NCBI RefSeq assembly: GCF_000238315.3
Contig: NZ_CP011924.1
Coordinates: forward strand, 846,501 to 910,500
Reading direction: 5' to 3'
DNA: 64,000 nucleotides
DNA from: Pseudoalteromonas piscicida
Lineage (GTDB): Bacteria > Pseudomonadota > Gammaproteobacteria > Enterobacterales > Alteromonadaceae
Position numbers and translations under genes: made by a program. Every line of letters starts with the position of its first letter. The first letter of the stretch is position 1. The notes below the pieces were generated by a model. The model ran no database searches. It saw only the letters and a program-made list of their open reading frames with translations, and was not told the DNA's origin. Shown here piece by piece: positions 42,849-53,069 of the stretch.

Positions 42849-43770
42849 AGTTGTTGACTTTATCGGCTATTACGATTCAATTGCGGCGGCTGAGCAGGCC
42901 ATTACCCGAGGAAAGGTGAATACCGTGTTGGTTATTCCTGCTGATTTTGTGCGTCGGCAGCTCAATCGTGATTATCAACTAAGTGGCTATAAAGTGGGTA
43001 ATAGTACAGCGCAACATAGCGTTGCGCAGTGGTTGATTGATGGTTCCGATCCGTTATTAAGTGGTGCCGTGGCAGGGCTCAGTAAGTTGCCTATTAGCAT
43101 CAAAAGGTTACCTATGCCTGCACTGCCAGATCCAGCTTTTGCGCTGCAAAATTACTTTAACCCAGAGAAACGTTCGTCGGTTAATATTATTCCCGGTTTG
43201 ATTGCTATTATATTAACGATGACGATGATCCTATTTACCTCATCAGCGCTGGTTAGAGAGCGTGAGCAGGGTAATATGGAATTTCTTATCACCACACCGG
43301 TTCGGCCAACCGAACTAATGTTAGGTAAAATTCTACCTTACATTCTTGTTGGCTTTATTCAAATGGCGATAATACTATTTTTAGGACATTGGCTATTTGA
43401 TGTACCGCTCAATTTTGATATGCCAAGTCTACTTATCGTGACGTTGTTGTTTATCACCGCGAGCCTTACCTTGGGACTGCTGATCTCCACTAAAGCCAAA
43501 AACCAATTGCAAGCAATGCAAATGACGGTCTTTGTGTTACTGCCTGCAATATTGCTATCTGGGTTTATGTTCCCATTTGCCGCGATGCCAAGAGCGGCGC
43601 AATACCTTGCAGAGATCTTACCTGCCACACATTATGTAAGGTCGATCCGAGCTGTAGTTCTTCGAGGCGCGCACTTTAGCGATTTGTATTTTGATTTACT
43701 CTGTTTGGTCGCCTTTAGTGTGATTGGCTTTATGATTGCGACGATGCGCTTTAAAAAGCGATTAGATTAG
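42849..43770 (+). pseudogene. Duplicated 3' part of the ABC permease gene
   Basis: Second copy of the permease C-terminal 307 codons, identical in translation to the intact gene. It lacks the first 73 residues, including the first membrane helix. A reading frame runs into it from TTG 42793 inside the truncated MITE, giving 16 foreign residues, but there is no ribosome site. Probably not functional. Confidence 0.75.
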
Positions 43771-43832
43771 GGCCTGTTGATCTTTCAAGTTTGTTTTTGC
43801 AGCAGTTTGATTGGTATTTATACAAGGCAGAG
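42849..43832 (+). repeat. Tandem repeat, unit 2 (984 bp)
   Basis: Second copy of the repeat. The junction between the copies joins CAAGGCAGAG of the MITE to AGTTGTTGAC of the permease with at most two to four bases of microhomology (AG/AGAG). Confidence 0.9.
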
Positions 43833-44032
43833 CCTGCGTAGCATAGTTATTCTATGTAAGTTAGGCGATAACACAGTAGAAATGCCAATCAAGCGCTGCC
43901 CTTTGGGTTCCCCTGAGTGCGCTTTGTTCATTGTTGCTCAACTTTTGCTTAGATTACTAGGCGGCAAGTCGAGCGTCGCGATCAAAACACACTCAGGAGA
44001 ACAAAAATCAAACAGCAAAGGTCAACAGGCCC
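43770..44032. mobile_element. 263-bp MITE with terminal inverted repeats
   Basis: The ends are GGGCCTGTTGATCTTT and, inverted, GGGCCTGTTGACCTTT. Each is flanked by TA (43768-43769 and 44033-44034), the target duplication typical of IS630/Tc1-mariner relatives. There is no transposase gene; the open frame inside is not coding. A non-autonomous element that would need a transposase from elsewhere. Confidence 0.75.
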
Positions 44033-44043
44033 TAGTTGTGTAA

Positions 44044-44331
44044 ATATTGAATCGCAAAGGATGGGTATTAGTCTTTATTATGTTTACGCTTTTTAGTGGG
44101 TAAGCAAATGATACCTTCGGCGCGTTGGGCAATTTAATTCTGGTGTTATGGCTTGCGATACTCAACATTTCGGTGCATTTGGTGTGGATTAAAGCTGGTG
44201 ATTTGTTGGCGCGAGTGTCGAATGACCCAAATTATAATAAATGGTTGAATCGGTTTTACGGCGGCTGTTTGTATCTGGTCGCGGCTTGGTTAATTTTCGA
44301 TAATGAAATTTGGCGCGAAGGTTTGATCTGA
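44044..44331 (+). pseudogene. Remnant of a LysE-family transporter gene
   Basis: The frame reads NRKGWVLVFIMFTLFSG-stop-ANDTFGALGNLILVLWLAI and on through SVHLVWIKAGDLLAR to a C-terminal helix. This is the last third of a LysE/RhtB-type amino-acid exporter (NPKGW-type motif, then VHLxW and a final helix). One in-frame TAA at 44101 and the missing N-terminal two-thirds show that it is dead. The MITE lies directly upstream. Confidence 0.6.
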
Positions 44332-44335
44332 GCAA

Positions 44336-44375
44336 AAATAAAGGCAGGCTTCTAGATAGAAGCCTGCCTTTATTT
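44336..44375. terminator. Strong bidirectional terminator
   Basis: 18-bp perfect stem with a 4-base AGAT loop (arms 44336-44353 and 44358-44375), rich in AT at its base so that either strand ends in a T-rich tract. It lies 21 bases past the metG stop on the minus strand and serves that gene. Confidence 0.85.
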
Positions 44376-44395
44376 GTATACAAGTAATAGGGTGA

Positions 44396-46432
44396 TTACA
44401 TCACTCGCATGCCAGGCTGTGAGCCCTCGTCTGGATTTAAGATGTAAATTTCTTTACCACCTGGGCCTGCAGCCAACACCATGCCTTCTGACATACCAAA
44501 ACGCATCTTGCGAGGTTTTAGGTTTGCAACCATTACTGTTAACTTGCCGATAAGATCTTCAGGTGCATAAGCTGACTTAATGCCAGCAAACACTTGGCGC
44601 GTTTCACCACCTAAATCAAGCGTAAGTTTAAGCAGTTTGTCTGCACCTTCAACATGCTCTGCGTTGGCAATTTTTGCGACACGCAGATCAACTTTGGCAA
44701 AATCATCGAATTCGATTTCCGCAGCGATTGGCTCTTTGGCAAGCGGGCTATTCGGATCTGCTGCTACAGATTGACCACCCACTTTCTTTTCAAGACTTTC
44801 TTTCGAAGACTCGATCATCGCATTCACTTTATCAAGTTCAACACGCTGCATTAGTGCCTTAAACTTATTGATTTCATGATTAACAAGGGCGTTGTCAACG
44901 CTTTCCCAAGTAAGCTCGGTATTTAAGAAAGCTTCAACATTTTTCGCCATACCTGGAAGGATTGGCTTTAAATAAGTCAGTAATACGCGGAATAGGTTAA
45001 GACCCATAGAGCACACTTGATGTGCACGCTCAAGCGTCTCTTCATTCTTTGCAAGCACCCAAGGCGCTTCGGCATCAATAAACTGGTTTGCTTTGTCAGC
45101 AAGGGTCATGATCTCACGCACTGCGCGGCTGTATTCGCGGTTTTCAAAATGTGTCGCGATTGAATCCTTTGCAGCAACAAAGCTAGTTAGTAGCGCTTCG
45201 TCCATGACAGAGCCGCTTAGCTTGCCGTCAAATTTCTTAGTAATAAAGCCTGCGCAGCGACTCGCGATGTTTACCACTTTACCTACTAAATCTGAGTTTA
45301 CGCGTGCTGCAAAATCTTCTAGGTTGAGGTCTAAATCCGTAACGCCGCTGTTTAGTTTAGCTGCGTAGTAATAACGTAGATACTCAGGATCTAAATGCTC
45401 AAGATAGGTACGAGCCTTTACAAAAGTGCCTTTTGACTTAGACATCTTAGCGCCATTCACGGTGACAAAGCCGTGAGCGAATACGTTATTTGGTTTGCGG
45501 AAGTTAGCGCCATCTAGCATTGCAGGCCAAAACAGGCTGTGGAAGTAGATGATGTCTTTACCGATAAAGTGGTAAAGCTCGGTGTCGGAGCCTTCACCCC
45601 AAAACTCGTCAAAGTTTAGGCCTTGTTTCTCGCAAAGGTTTTTGAAGCTTGCCATGTAACCGATTGGTGCATCCAACCAAACATAGAAATACTTGCCAGG
45701 CGCGCCTGGGATTTCAAAACCAAAATAGGGGGCGTCGCGGCTGATATCCCACTGCTGTAAGCCGTCTGCAAACCATTCGTCTAACTTGTTCGCCATTTCA
45801 GATTGCAGACTACCTGAGCGTAGCCATGTTTTTAGCATGTCTTCGAATGCCGGTAAGTCAAAGAAGTAATGCTCTGAATCTTTCAAGATGGGTGTCGCAC
45901 CAGACATCACTGATTTTGGCTCAATCAATTCTGTTGGGCTGTAGGTTGCACCGCAAGCATCACAGCTGTCGCCATTTTGATCTTCAGACTTACAAGTCGG
46001 GCAAGTGCCAGTAACAAAACGATCTGGTAGGAAAGTGCCTTTCTCTGGATCAAATAACTGTGAAATCGTGCGCTTTTTGATATGGCCTTTTTCGTCTAAA
46101 CGAGTGTAGATTAGCTCGCTTAGTTCACGGTTTTCGTCACTGTGTGTGCTGTGATAGTTATCAAACTCGATATTGAAGTCTGCAAAGTCACGCTGACGCT
46201 CAATACCCACCTGCTTAACCATTTCTTCAGGCGTGATACCTTGCTTCTGTGCATTTAGCATGATTGGCGTGCCGTGCGCATCGTCTGCACATACATAATA
46301 GGCTTCATGGCCTTGTAACTTTTGGAAGCGAGCCCAAATATCGGTTTGAATATATTCCAGCAAGTGGCCTAAGTGTGTGGGGCCATTTGCGTATGGTAAT
46401 GCACTGGTAATGAGAATTTTTCTCTTCGTCAT
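44396..46432 (-). CDS. metG: Methionyl-tRNA synthetase
   Basis: Cytoplasmic enzyme charging tRNA-Met, 678 residues, full length. HIGH-type motif in [14 protein letters not shown], a zinc knuckle with four Cys ([17 protein letters not shown]), KMSKS in [12 protein letters not shown], anticodon-binding helices, and the C-terminal EMAP-like tRNA-binding domain ([20 protein letters not shown] to [12 protein letters not shown]). Divergent from apbC, as in many gammaproteobacteria. Confidence 0.97.
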   Translation of the reverse strand: MTKRKILITSALPYANGPTHLGHLLEYIQTDIWARFQKLQGHEAYYVCADDAHGTPIMLNAQKQGITPEEMVKQVGIERQRDFADFNIEFDNYHSTHSDENRELSELIYTRLDEKGHIKKRTISQLFDPEKGTFLPDRFVTGTCPTCKSEDQNGDSCDACGATYSPTELIEPKSVMSGATPILKDSEHYFFDLPAFEDMLKTWLRSGSLQSEMANKLDEWFADGLQQWDISRDAPYFGFEIPGAPGKYFYVWLDAPIGYMASFKNLCEKQGLNFDEFWGEGSDTELYHFIGKDIIYFHSLFWPAMLDGANFRKPNNVFAHGFVTVNGAKMSKSKGTFVKARTYLEHLDPEYLRYYYAAKLNSGVTDLDLNLEDFAARVNSDLVGKVVNIASRCAGFITKKFDGKLSGSVMDEALLTSFVAAKDSIATHFENREYSRAVREIMTLADKANQFIDAEAPWVLAKNEETLERAHQVCSMGLNLFRVLLTYLKPILPGMAKNVEAFLNTELTWESVDNALVNHEINKFKALMQRVELDKVNAMIESSKESLEKKVGGQSVAADPNSPLAKEPIAAEIEFDDFAKVDLRVAKIANAEHVEGADKLLKLTLDLGGETRQVFAGIKSAYAPEDLIGKLTVMVANLKPRKMRFGMSEGMVLAAGPGGKEIYILNPDEGSQPGMRVM

Positions 46433-46634
46433 AACGATTCCATGAATTTAGCGCGATCTTTCTAAGTGATGGTGTTGAATTGGTTGATTATTCACCGAGT
46501 TAACACTTGAATGGACAAGTGTGCTTAGTGACTCACCTTCGTTCAGACCATGAACCGCGAATTGACTGGTTTTAATGAGTTGAATGTTACATAATTCCGT
46601 GGCTATTTTCATCACCCAGAGGAGTTTAATTTGT

Positions 46635-47738
46635 ATGTTTGGACTGGAAAAATGGTTTGCCAAGGGAAAAAACACCAAACAGGCAATCATTGAGCTTTTA
46701 AATGGCTATCGTAGTGCTGCATTACCAGTGGGCATTGATGCAAATTGGGTGATCAAAACACAAGAATCAAAGGCGCAAATTCAAGTACAAATTAATTTTC
46801 CATTTGCCATCCAATGCGACCAAGATGTTGCTAATTATCTACAGCAACACTTAGGCAAGGCCGTTGAGGTGATATCGAAAGTCGTCGTTGTCGGCAGACC
46901 AAAGTTTAAAGCTATTAAACATATTATTCTTGTTGCCTCAGGTAAGGGCGGGGTGGGTAAGTCTACCACTGCGATTAACTTGGCGTATGCGCTACGTGCT
47001 CAAGGCGCGAAAGTCGGTGTGCTAGATGCTGATATTTATGGCCCTTCGCTACCGAGTTTATTGGCTCTTGAGGATGAAAAGCCTCAGGCGAAAGATGATA
47101 AAACCTTACTACCAATTGAAAAGTCGGGCATTAAAGCCATGTCTATTGGCTTTTTGGTTCCAGCAGAGGACGCCACTGTTTGGCGAGGACCAATGGCTTC
47201 TCAAGCGCTTACTCAATTGTTAAATGAAACGGATTGGGGCGAGCTGGATTATCTGATTGTTGATATGCCACCAGGCACAGGAGATATCCAACTTACCATG
47301 ACGCAAAAAGTGCCTGCCAGTGGTGCGGTGATTGTCACCACACCGCAGACCTTGGCGCTTGCAGATGCACAGAAGGGCATCGCGATGTTTGAAAAAGTGC
47401 AGCTCCCCATTTTAGGTTTGGTCGAAAATATGAGTTACTTCAATTGTGAGCAATGCGGTAGCCGCAACCATATTTTTGGTCACTCTGGTGGCACCACGTT
47501 GGCGAGTCGCTATGGTGTGCCTTTGCTTGCGGAAGTACCGCTCAACGAACAGATCAGAACAGCAACGGAGCAGGGCGAAGATATCATTGCCACAGTCCGT
47601 GAGCCTAATTCAGAAAGTAAGACTGACAATCATGGTATAGCAGATCACTATGTTGATTGTGCCCAACTGGTTGCCAGTATGTTATATTACCAATCAGACT
47701 CAACATCGGGTGTTGAGATTGTGATGACGGAAGATTAA
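46635..47738 (+). CDS. apbC: Iron-sulfur cluster carrier ApbC/Mrp
   Basis: P-loop ATPase that binds and transfers Fe-S clusters, about 367 residues. Deviant Walker [22 protein letters not shown]18-like N-terminal domain, Walker [14 protein letters not shown], and the CxxC that holds the cluster in [12 protein letters not shown]. The frame opens at 46584, but ATG 46635, after GAGGAG, begins at the family N-terminus (MFGLEKWF). Two bases separate it from dcd. Confidence 0.93.
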   Translation: MFGLEKWFAKGKNTKQAIIELLNGYRSAALPVGIDANWVIKTQESKAQIQVQINFPFAIQCDQDVANYLQQHLGKAVEVISKVVVVGRPKFKAIKHIILVASGKGGVGKSTTAINLAYALRAQGAKVGVLDADIYGPSLPSLLALEDEKPQAKDDKTLLPIEKSGIKAMSIGFLVPAEDATVWRGPMASQALTQLLNETDWGELDYLIVDMPPGTGDIQLTMTQKVPASGAVIVTTPQTLALADAQKGIAMFEKVQLPILGLVENMSYFNCEQCGSRNHIFGHSGGTTLASRYGVPLLAEVPLNEQIRTATEQGEDIIATVREPNSESKTDNHGIADHYVDCAQLVASMLYYQSDSTSGVEIVMTED

Positions 47739-47740
47739 GA

Positions 47741-48325
47741 ATGAGATTATCGGATACCCATATTCGAGAAGCGATTGAACAACAACGCATAATCATCGAA
47801 CCTACACCTAAGCCAGATATGATTTCGGGCGTTACCGTGGATTTAAGACTGGGTAACAAGTTTAGAGTGTTTCAGGACCATGCCGCGCCTTACGTTGATC
47901 TCAGTGGTCCTAAAGATCAGATCAATGCCGCGATGGAATCCATCATGAGTGACGAAATTGTGTTAGAAGATGGCCAAGCGTTTTTCTTGCACCCTGGTGA
48001 GCTGGCGCTGGCAATGACGTATGAAAAAGTAACGCTACCAGCCGACCTTGTTGGTTGGTTAGATGGCCGCTCGTCGCTGGCTAGGCTAGGTTTAATGGTT
48101 CATGTTACTGCGCATCGTATTGATCCCGGCTGGTCTGGAAACATCGTATTAGAGTTCTATAACTCAGGTAAGTTGCCTTTGGCACTTAGGCCAAACATGA
48201 AAATAGGTGCGATGAGCTTTGAAACGATGACAAGTGCTGCGCAATTCCCTTATAACGAGCGTAAAGACGCCAAATATAAGGATCAAAATAGTGCGGTTGC
48301 TTCGCGTATTAGTGACGACAGTTAA
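47741..48325 (+). CDS. dcd: dCTP deaminase
   Basis: Trimeric enzyme converting dCTP to dUTP for dTTP synthesis; 194 residues against 193 in E. coli. It has [20 protein letters not shown] at the N-terminus, [12 protein letters not shown], the catalytic-site block [27 protein letters not shown] and [11 protein letters not shown]. Follows apbC by two bases. Confidence 0.96.
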   Translation: MRLSDTHIREAIEQQRIIIEPTPKPDMISGVTVDLRLGNKFRVFQDHAAPYVDLSGPKDQINAAMESIMSDEIVLEDGQAFFLHPGELALAMTYEKVTLPADLVGWLDGRSSLARLGLMVHVTAHRIDPGWSGNIVLEFYNSGKLPLALRPNMKIGAMSFETMTSAAQFPYNERKDAKYKDQNSAVASRISDDS

Positions 48326-48375
48326 TTGAATAGGTAGGCGAGAGGATTTGTGTAGCAAATCTGACGCTGACCTTG

Positions 48376-48442
48376 GGAATAACAACGACTAGAAAACAAG
48401 TTGTTATTCCGAGTTTAGACAAGCCCCTCAGCTTATCTAAAC
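48376..48442. repeat. Two adjacent hairpins after dcd
   Basis: First: GGAATAACAAC / GTTGTTATTCC (48376-48386 and 48400-48410). Second: GTTTAGACAAG / CTTATCTAAAC (48413-48423 and 48432-48442), with one mismatch. Possible terminator pair or small RNA 3' end. The remaining 320 bases up to the EAL gene show nothing coding. Confidence 0.45.
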
Positions 48443-48763
48443 GGCATGCCATCTTTACATTTTTGATTTCCCATCAAATAGCCATAACGATTTAAATTCA
48501 ATAATATTTTTGCATTTGCTTTGATCCAAACCATACTTATTGTAATGCGTTTTTTATGTTGTCGGCGAAAGCGCCATGCACATGGTAGCAGTAGACAAAG
48601 TGAAATAGGTATTAGCGCGCGAATGACGTTGCTTCCTGGTTTGCAAAGAGAAGCTCATAGCCAATGTATTCGAGTTGGTGTTTTTCTTGAACGTTAACGC
48701 TTGGTTTTTTGCATAACGAATAGGCTGATAAATCACCGTCAAAGTGACTCAAGGAGAATGGGT

Positions 48764-51229
48764 ATGTGGCTTAGCGCTGCTAGGTATGCCACACTGATGT
48801 TTACAATAATTGTGTGTTGCATCTTTGCGATGTTGGCTACTGCTGAAACGCAGCTGGCCGCAGAAACTATAGAAGCAAGACCTTTAATTTCAGTAGGCTA
48901 TGGTGACTTTTCCGAGGCCCAATTTAGTGTATCGCAAGAAACGGTAATTATTCCAAAGGGCGTTGCGGTTTGGCTTCGAATCACAAACCTTGTACGCGAT
49001 GAGGCGTCAGACCAAGTGCTAACAGTTGCACGTCCATCCATGGGTAGTGTTGAGTTTTTTACCACGGACCCTATTGGAAAACTAACTCAAATCCCCGAAA
49101 GTAACAATCATACATCGTTATCCCATTTTTCGCCCCATTTGGTGATTGATGCTAATAGCTATATTGAGCCGATCATTGTAAAGGTTCAATCACCCTATGT
49201 TTCCTTGTCTAGAGTGAGTATTGAACCTTATGAAGTTTATATAGAAGATACTAATGCTCATCTATTTTTAACCGGGTTGTTTCTAGGGGTAATGTTTTTA
49301 TTGAGTATTTTTATGCTCAGTACCGGTATTATTTCGAAACGCGCAAGCCTGCTTTCGGTTGGTGGCTATTTGCTGTCATTAGCCTGCCTTTACGTCACCC
49401 ATAAAGGACTCGCTGATATCTTTTTCAGCTACCAAAATAGCATTCATTTTTTACATTACAGTGGCAGCTTTGTGTGTTTTGCACTCGGCTTCAGCCTTTT
49501 GTTTTTTCATCATTTTCTTACTAAAAATAGGCTTGATAGAAAGATTAAGCTAACCATCAAGACGACTGCTTATATCTATTTACTCAGCGGTGTCGTTGTG
49601 GCGTTTGCGAAAGTGAATTTACCGTTTGCACTTCAGTCCATAATGGTTATTGGTGCAATTGTATTAAGTACGATGATTTTGGTCAGCCAAGATAAAGACA
49701 GTCGTAAAGAAGTCTATTTTTGCTGCGCAATTTGGTCTCCCATGGTGGCGGTATTAATTGGTTTTGCTGGAAGTCAATTAATCCAACCAAGTGAGCAAAT
49801 ATCAATCGTAAACCATGTGTTGATCAGCCTACATTTAATGTTCTTACTACTATTTGTGGTTTGGCATGATGCAGAAAAGCGGCGTATGTATATTCATTAT
49901 GCTGAGTTTGATAAAGAGACGGCACTGCCCAATAAATTCGCCCTGTTTGGTTCGCTCGCTAAGCTTGAGGAGCAAAATAAAGCGCATACATTGTTGCTTT
50001 TTAAACCACTGATCCTGCCATCAATAAGACTGAGTTTTGGCTTAACCTTTGCAAATCAGCACATCAATAAGTTATTCAAAGAGGTCTCTGAGCAAATCAA
50101 TACTTATGGTAGCGCTGCCGTTGCAAATAAAGGAAACACACCTATTTATCGCCTAGAAGACCAAGTGTTTGCCATCGTACTTGATGGTAAAATTGAAGTC
50201 AGTCAAGTTGAGCAATATGTATGTATTTTATCTGCTGTATTCGAAGAAGGGGTTGGCTATAAAGACACGCAGATTGTCGATAGTCTAGAGGTTGGGGTAG
50301 CGAATTATCCAATGCATGCAAAATCCACTGAGAAGCTTATCCAGCGCGCTCTGCAGGCTCTTAATACTAAGTCACACAATGGCCAACGTTGGCATCTATT
50401 TGATGTTGAAAGCTCTATTTCGACTGAGCGACAATTAAAGCTCACCTCGTTTCTGAAAAGTGCGATAGAGCATGAACAGTTCAGTTTATTCTTTCAGCCG
50501 CAGGTAGACCTCAGGACTGGCAGGGTATTTGGCTCGGAAGTGCTACTGCGCTGGCTTCACCCTGAACTTGGTTACATTCCACCTGATGAATTTATTCCGA
50601 TTGCGGAGTCTTCAGGGCAAATTTATGAGATCACCGAATGGGTGATTGAGCATGCGCTTCATTATCAAGCTGAGATAACCAAGTTATTGCCTGAGCACGT
50701 TATTTCAATCAACGTATCTGGTCGTGACTTGAGTAGAAGAGAGTTGTCGGTACAGCTTATTACGCTTATCAATGAATTATCACTCGCACCTTCTCAAATA
50801 ATGATAGAGATCACGGAATCTGTAACAATAGGAAAAGAAGCTGAACTTAAAGGGGTGTTAGATGATTATCGTTCAATCGGCGTAAAAGTGGCGATAGACG
50901 ATTTTGGTACTGGATATTCGTCACTTGCATATTTGAGTAAACTTGGATTTGATGAACTTAAAATTGATAAAAGTTTTGTGATGGATATTGAGACATCTAA
51001 GAGCAATCAAACAATATGTAAAGCGACGTGTGATATGGCGCACAGTTTAGGCTCAAGGGTGGTGGCAGAAGGGGTTGAGGATATCAATAGCTACATTCGT
51101 TTGCAGGCCTATGGCTGCGACTTTGCACAGGGCTATTTTATTTCACGTCCGTTGCCGTTTACTGAATTTAAGAGTTGGCTTGGTAAAGTCACCTATGCTG
51201 GTGATATAAAATCTTTCCTAGTTCGCTGA
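48764..51229 (+). CDS. 7TMR sensor with degenerate GGDEF and intact EAL domain
   Basis: Membrane-bound cyclic-di-GMP phosphodiesterase candidate, about 821 residues. A signal peptide, a periplasmic 7TMR-DISMED2-like beta domain (to about 165), seven membrane helices, then a GGDEF-like domain in which the active motif is replaced (YRLEDQVFAIVL where RxGGDEF is expected), so it should not make c-di-GMP. The EAL domain has SEVLLRW in place of EALLRW, with the catalytic Glu kept, INVSGRDLS, ITESVT, DDFGTGYSSLAYL, KIDKSFV and AEGVED. ATG 48764 is best spaced from AAGGAG. It overlaps the opposing gene by 41 bases. Confidence 0.88.
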   Translation: MWLSAARYATLMFTIIVCCIFAMLATAETQLAAETIEARPLISVGYGDFSEAQFSVSQETVIIPKGVAVWLRITNLVRDEASDQVLTVARPSMGSVEFFTTDPIGKLTQIPESNNHTSLSHFSPHLVIDANSYIEPIIVKVQSPYVSLSRVSIEPYEVYIEDTNAHLFLTGLFLGVMFLLSIFMLSTGIISKRASLLSVGGYLLSLACLYVTHKGLADIFFSYQNSIHFLHYSGSFVCFALGFSLLFFHHFLTKNRLDRKIKLTIKTTAYIYLLSGVVVAFAKVNLPFALQSIMVIGAIVLSTMILVSQDKDSRKEVYFCCAIWSPMVAVLIGFAGSQLIQPSEQISIVNHVLISLHLMFLLLFVVWHDAEKRRMYIHYAEFDKETALPNKFALFGSLAKLEEQNKAHTLLLFKPLILPSIRLSFGLTFANQHINKLFKEVSEQINTYGSAAVANKGNTPIYRLEDQVFAIVLDGKIEVSQVEQYVCILSAVFEEGVGYKDTQIVDSLEVGVANYPMHAKSTEKLIQRALQALNTKSHNGQRWHLFDVESSISTERQLKLTSFLKSAIEHEQFSLFFQPQVDLRTGRVFGSEVLLRWLHPELGYIPPDEFIPIAESSGQIYEITEWVIEHALHYQAEITKLLPEHVISINVSGRDLSRRELSVQLITLINELSLAPSQIMIEITESVTIGKEAELKGVLDDYRSIGVKVAIDDFGTGYSSLAYLSKLGFDELKIDKSFVMDIETSKSNQTICKATCDMAHSLGSRVVAEGVEDINSYIRLQAYGCDFAQGYFISRPLPFTEFKSWLGKVTYAGDIKSFLVR

Positions 51230-51977
51230 AGTAGTGAAAAATGGGCTCAGCGCATCGTTTTCTATGTTCATGTTCTGGGTAAATCCCCAGTTTTTCTTGT
51301 TCTGAACCCTTAATTCCCGCGGCCAAAAATGAATTTGATATATCGCTGTGGTAGGCAATAATGGCCTCGAACATCCGAGCTGTTAGTTCCTCGGGTAGTG
51401 CGTAATAAATCTGTTTGTTCGCGCTATCAGCAATCTTAGCGGTATGAAAATACCGATTTGGTTTTTGATGTTGTTCATCTAAAAAGATAAGCGCAAAAAA
51501 CGTTGCTAAAGCATTGTTCAGTGGGTGTAATACTGTTTCGGTAGAAAGTAACCAAGCTGATGATGCAAAAGGCTTTTTTGGCTGTGTTATTAAATGCTGG
51601 CAAATATAGTGATCAAATGCATGCCACCATTCGTGGGCAAGTGCGCCACCACCGGCATTTTTTGCTAGGGCGAGTGTTCTCGTATTTGCTGCGTAATGTG
51701 CTTGAACACCTTGTTGACCGCCTGTACCAAAAGCAAAATTAAGTGTTCCCCGAAGGCCAATGACCTGTGGCGGTACTTGTAATATTTGGGCAAGATCTGC
51801 GAGGGCATCATAAATTAAATTGGCGGATAAACGGGCTTCTTCGGGCGTAACCCAATGACCAATGGTCATGGTTTTAAAGCCAAAGGTCTGTTTGATTTCA
51901 CTGAAATCAACTTGATCGCCGAATCGATAATCGGGTCCTCGGCGAGTGTATCCGCGCTGTAGTCTCGAGCTTGGCAT
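51189..51977 (-). CDS. CLCA_X family protein with HEXXH motif
   Basis: Protein of 262 residues matching what is annotated as the CLCA_X family in related marine bacteria. It begins with RRGPDYRFGDQVDFSEI, has WVTPEEARLSANLIYDALADLA, LRGTLNFAFG and a putative zinc site GGGALAHEWWHAFDHYI, similar to polyvalent-protein metallopeptidase domains. No signal peptide. Its 3' end overlaps that of the EAL gene. Function unknown. Confidence 0.75.
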   Translation of the reverse strand: MPSSRLQRGYTRRGPDYRFGDQVDFSEIKQTFGFKTMTIGHWVTPEEARLSANLIYDALADLAQILQVPPQVIGLRGTLNFAFGTGGQQGVQAHYAANTRTLALAKNAGGGALAHEWWHAFDHYICQHLITQPKKPFASSAWLLSTETVLHPLNNALATFFALIFLDEQHQKPNRYFHTAKIADSANKQIYYALPEELTARMFEAIIAYHSDISNSFLAAGIKGSEQEKLGIYPEHEHRKRCAEPIFHYFSELGKILYHQHR

Positions 51978-51986
51978 TTTCTTCCT

Positions 51987-52577
51987 TTAATACCGAGCTT
52001 TAACATCTTCAGGCATTCGCTTCATCTGCTCTTTCACCATGCCTGCTTGAAGTTTGTAGAGATCCGAAGTTTCGCATTGATCTACAATCTCGAGAAATTG
52101 AGCTGCCGCTTCAAGTGTTGATAAACTGTATTCATGTTTAGATTTACGAATAGTATATTCACTTTCATTTATCGAATCGAACTGAAAACTGGGCAACTGG
52201 CTTAGCCACGGATTGAGGTTATAAAGCTTAGTGGCTTTCTTCCAAGTCCCGTCCAATAAGATGATGGCATCAGGCTTTTGAGCGTGATTGTGTTCTATAG
52301 TTAAGGTCTTAGCGTGGCTGTTTGGGTAGAGCAATGCAACATGGTTTACGTTGCAGAAGTTAATCAACTCTTCAAAGTCACTGGTATTTTCTCCAACATA
52401 CAGCGCAAAACTGTCTAACTGCAGGGCGAGGAGCTTTGCGGTATTTTTGGCGACTTTTACTTCGCTCGGATGCTGCATGATAATAACTTGAGTCGCATTT
52501 GGTATCACGTTACCAATATAGGAGCATACGCAAGTTTTTGTGGGAAACTGACAGACTGGACAGGTATTACGTTTCAT
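51987..52577 (-). CDS. tapT: DTW-domain tRNA-uridine aminocarboxypropyltransferase (TapT-like)
   Basis: Enzyme that adds the acp group from SAM to uridine in tRNA; E. coli YfiP/TapT has the same domain. N-terminal zinc-type Cys CPVCQFPTKTCVC, the TQVIIMQHPSEVKVAKNTA block, and the name motif as DGTWKKATKLYNLNPWL. The ATG at 52577 is preferred over TTG 52583. Nine bases separate it from the CLCA_X gene, so the two are likely co-transcribed. Confidence 0.85.
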   Translation of the reverse strand: MKRNTCPVCQFPTKTCVCSYIGNVIPNATQVIIMQHPSEVKVAKNTAKLLALQLDSFALYVGENTSDFEELINFCNVNHVALLYPNSHAKTLTIEHNHAQKPDAIILLDGTWKKATKLYNLNPWLSQLPSFQFDSINESEYTIRKSKHEYSLSTLEAAAQFLEIVDQCETSDLYKLQAGMVKEQMKRMPEDVKARY

Positions 52578-52696
52578 GTTCAACGAGGTGTTTCTTAATA
52601 TAAGTCATATTTTATCATATCTTCCCCGCATTTACTTTGCACAAAAAACCAGATTTGGCTAGCATAAGTAATAGAATATTAAATTTAAGGAAAATT

Positions 52697-53041
52697 ATGA
52701 GCATCGTAATAGATGAAGGTGCCCTAGAAAACATGCAAATGTTGCTGGGCGAGCAATTCGAAGATACGGTTCATTTTTGTTGTTCTGAATTCGAGCGGTT
52801 AGAATCGGAGTTGATGCTGAATTTGAATCAGGATCAAGAAGCTGCCATTCGTCATGCTCACAGTTTGAAATCTAACGCTGCTCAGTTTGGGGCCGCTAGT
52901 TTGAGCGATTTAGCAAAGACGATAGAGCATGCCCTTATTCAAGGGGAGCAGGATATTGTTGATGACTCTATTGAAGAGCTTGCAGCACAAGTTGCAGGTT
53001 CAAAAGCGAAACTACAGCAGTGGGTGAGTGCTCAATCTTAA
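52697..53041 (+). CDS. Hpt domain phosphotransfer protein
   Basis: Stand-alone histidine phosphotransfer protein of 114 residues. The phosphoacceptor is in RHAHSLKSNAAQFGA (His followed by SLKS), inside a four-helix bundle. ATG 52697 has AAGGA six bases upstream, while the open frame from 52637 lacks one. It would relay phosphate between a hybrid kinase and a response regulator located elsewhere. Confidence 0.88.
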   Translation: MSIVIDEGALENMQMLLGEQFEDTVHFCCSEFERLESELMLNLNQDQEAAIRHAHSLKSNAAQFGAASLSDLAKTIEHALIQGEQDIVDDSIEELAAQVAGSKAKLQQWVSAQS

Positions 53042-53069
53042 ATCCAGAATAAGCTAAAGAGCGGAAATG

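Noticed and set aside
42793..43770. Second full ABC permease (325 codons)
   Set aside because: The first 16 residues come from MITE sequence, it lacks the N-terminal membrane helix, and it is identical to the upstream gene; treated as a partial duplicate.
43777..44043. 88-codon frame inside the MITE
   Set aside because: Starts with TTG in the terminal repeat, no ribosome site, no family resemblance; MITEs do not encode proteins.
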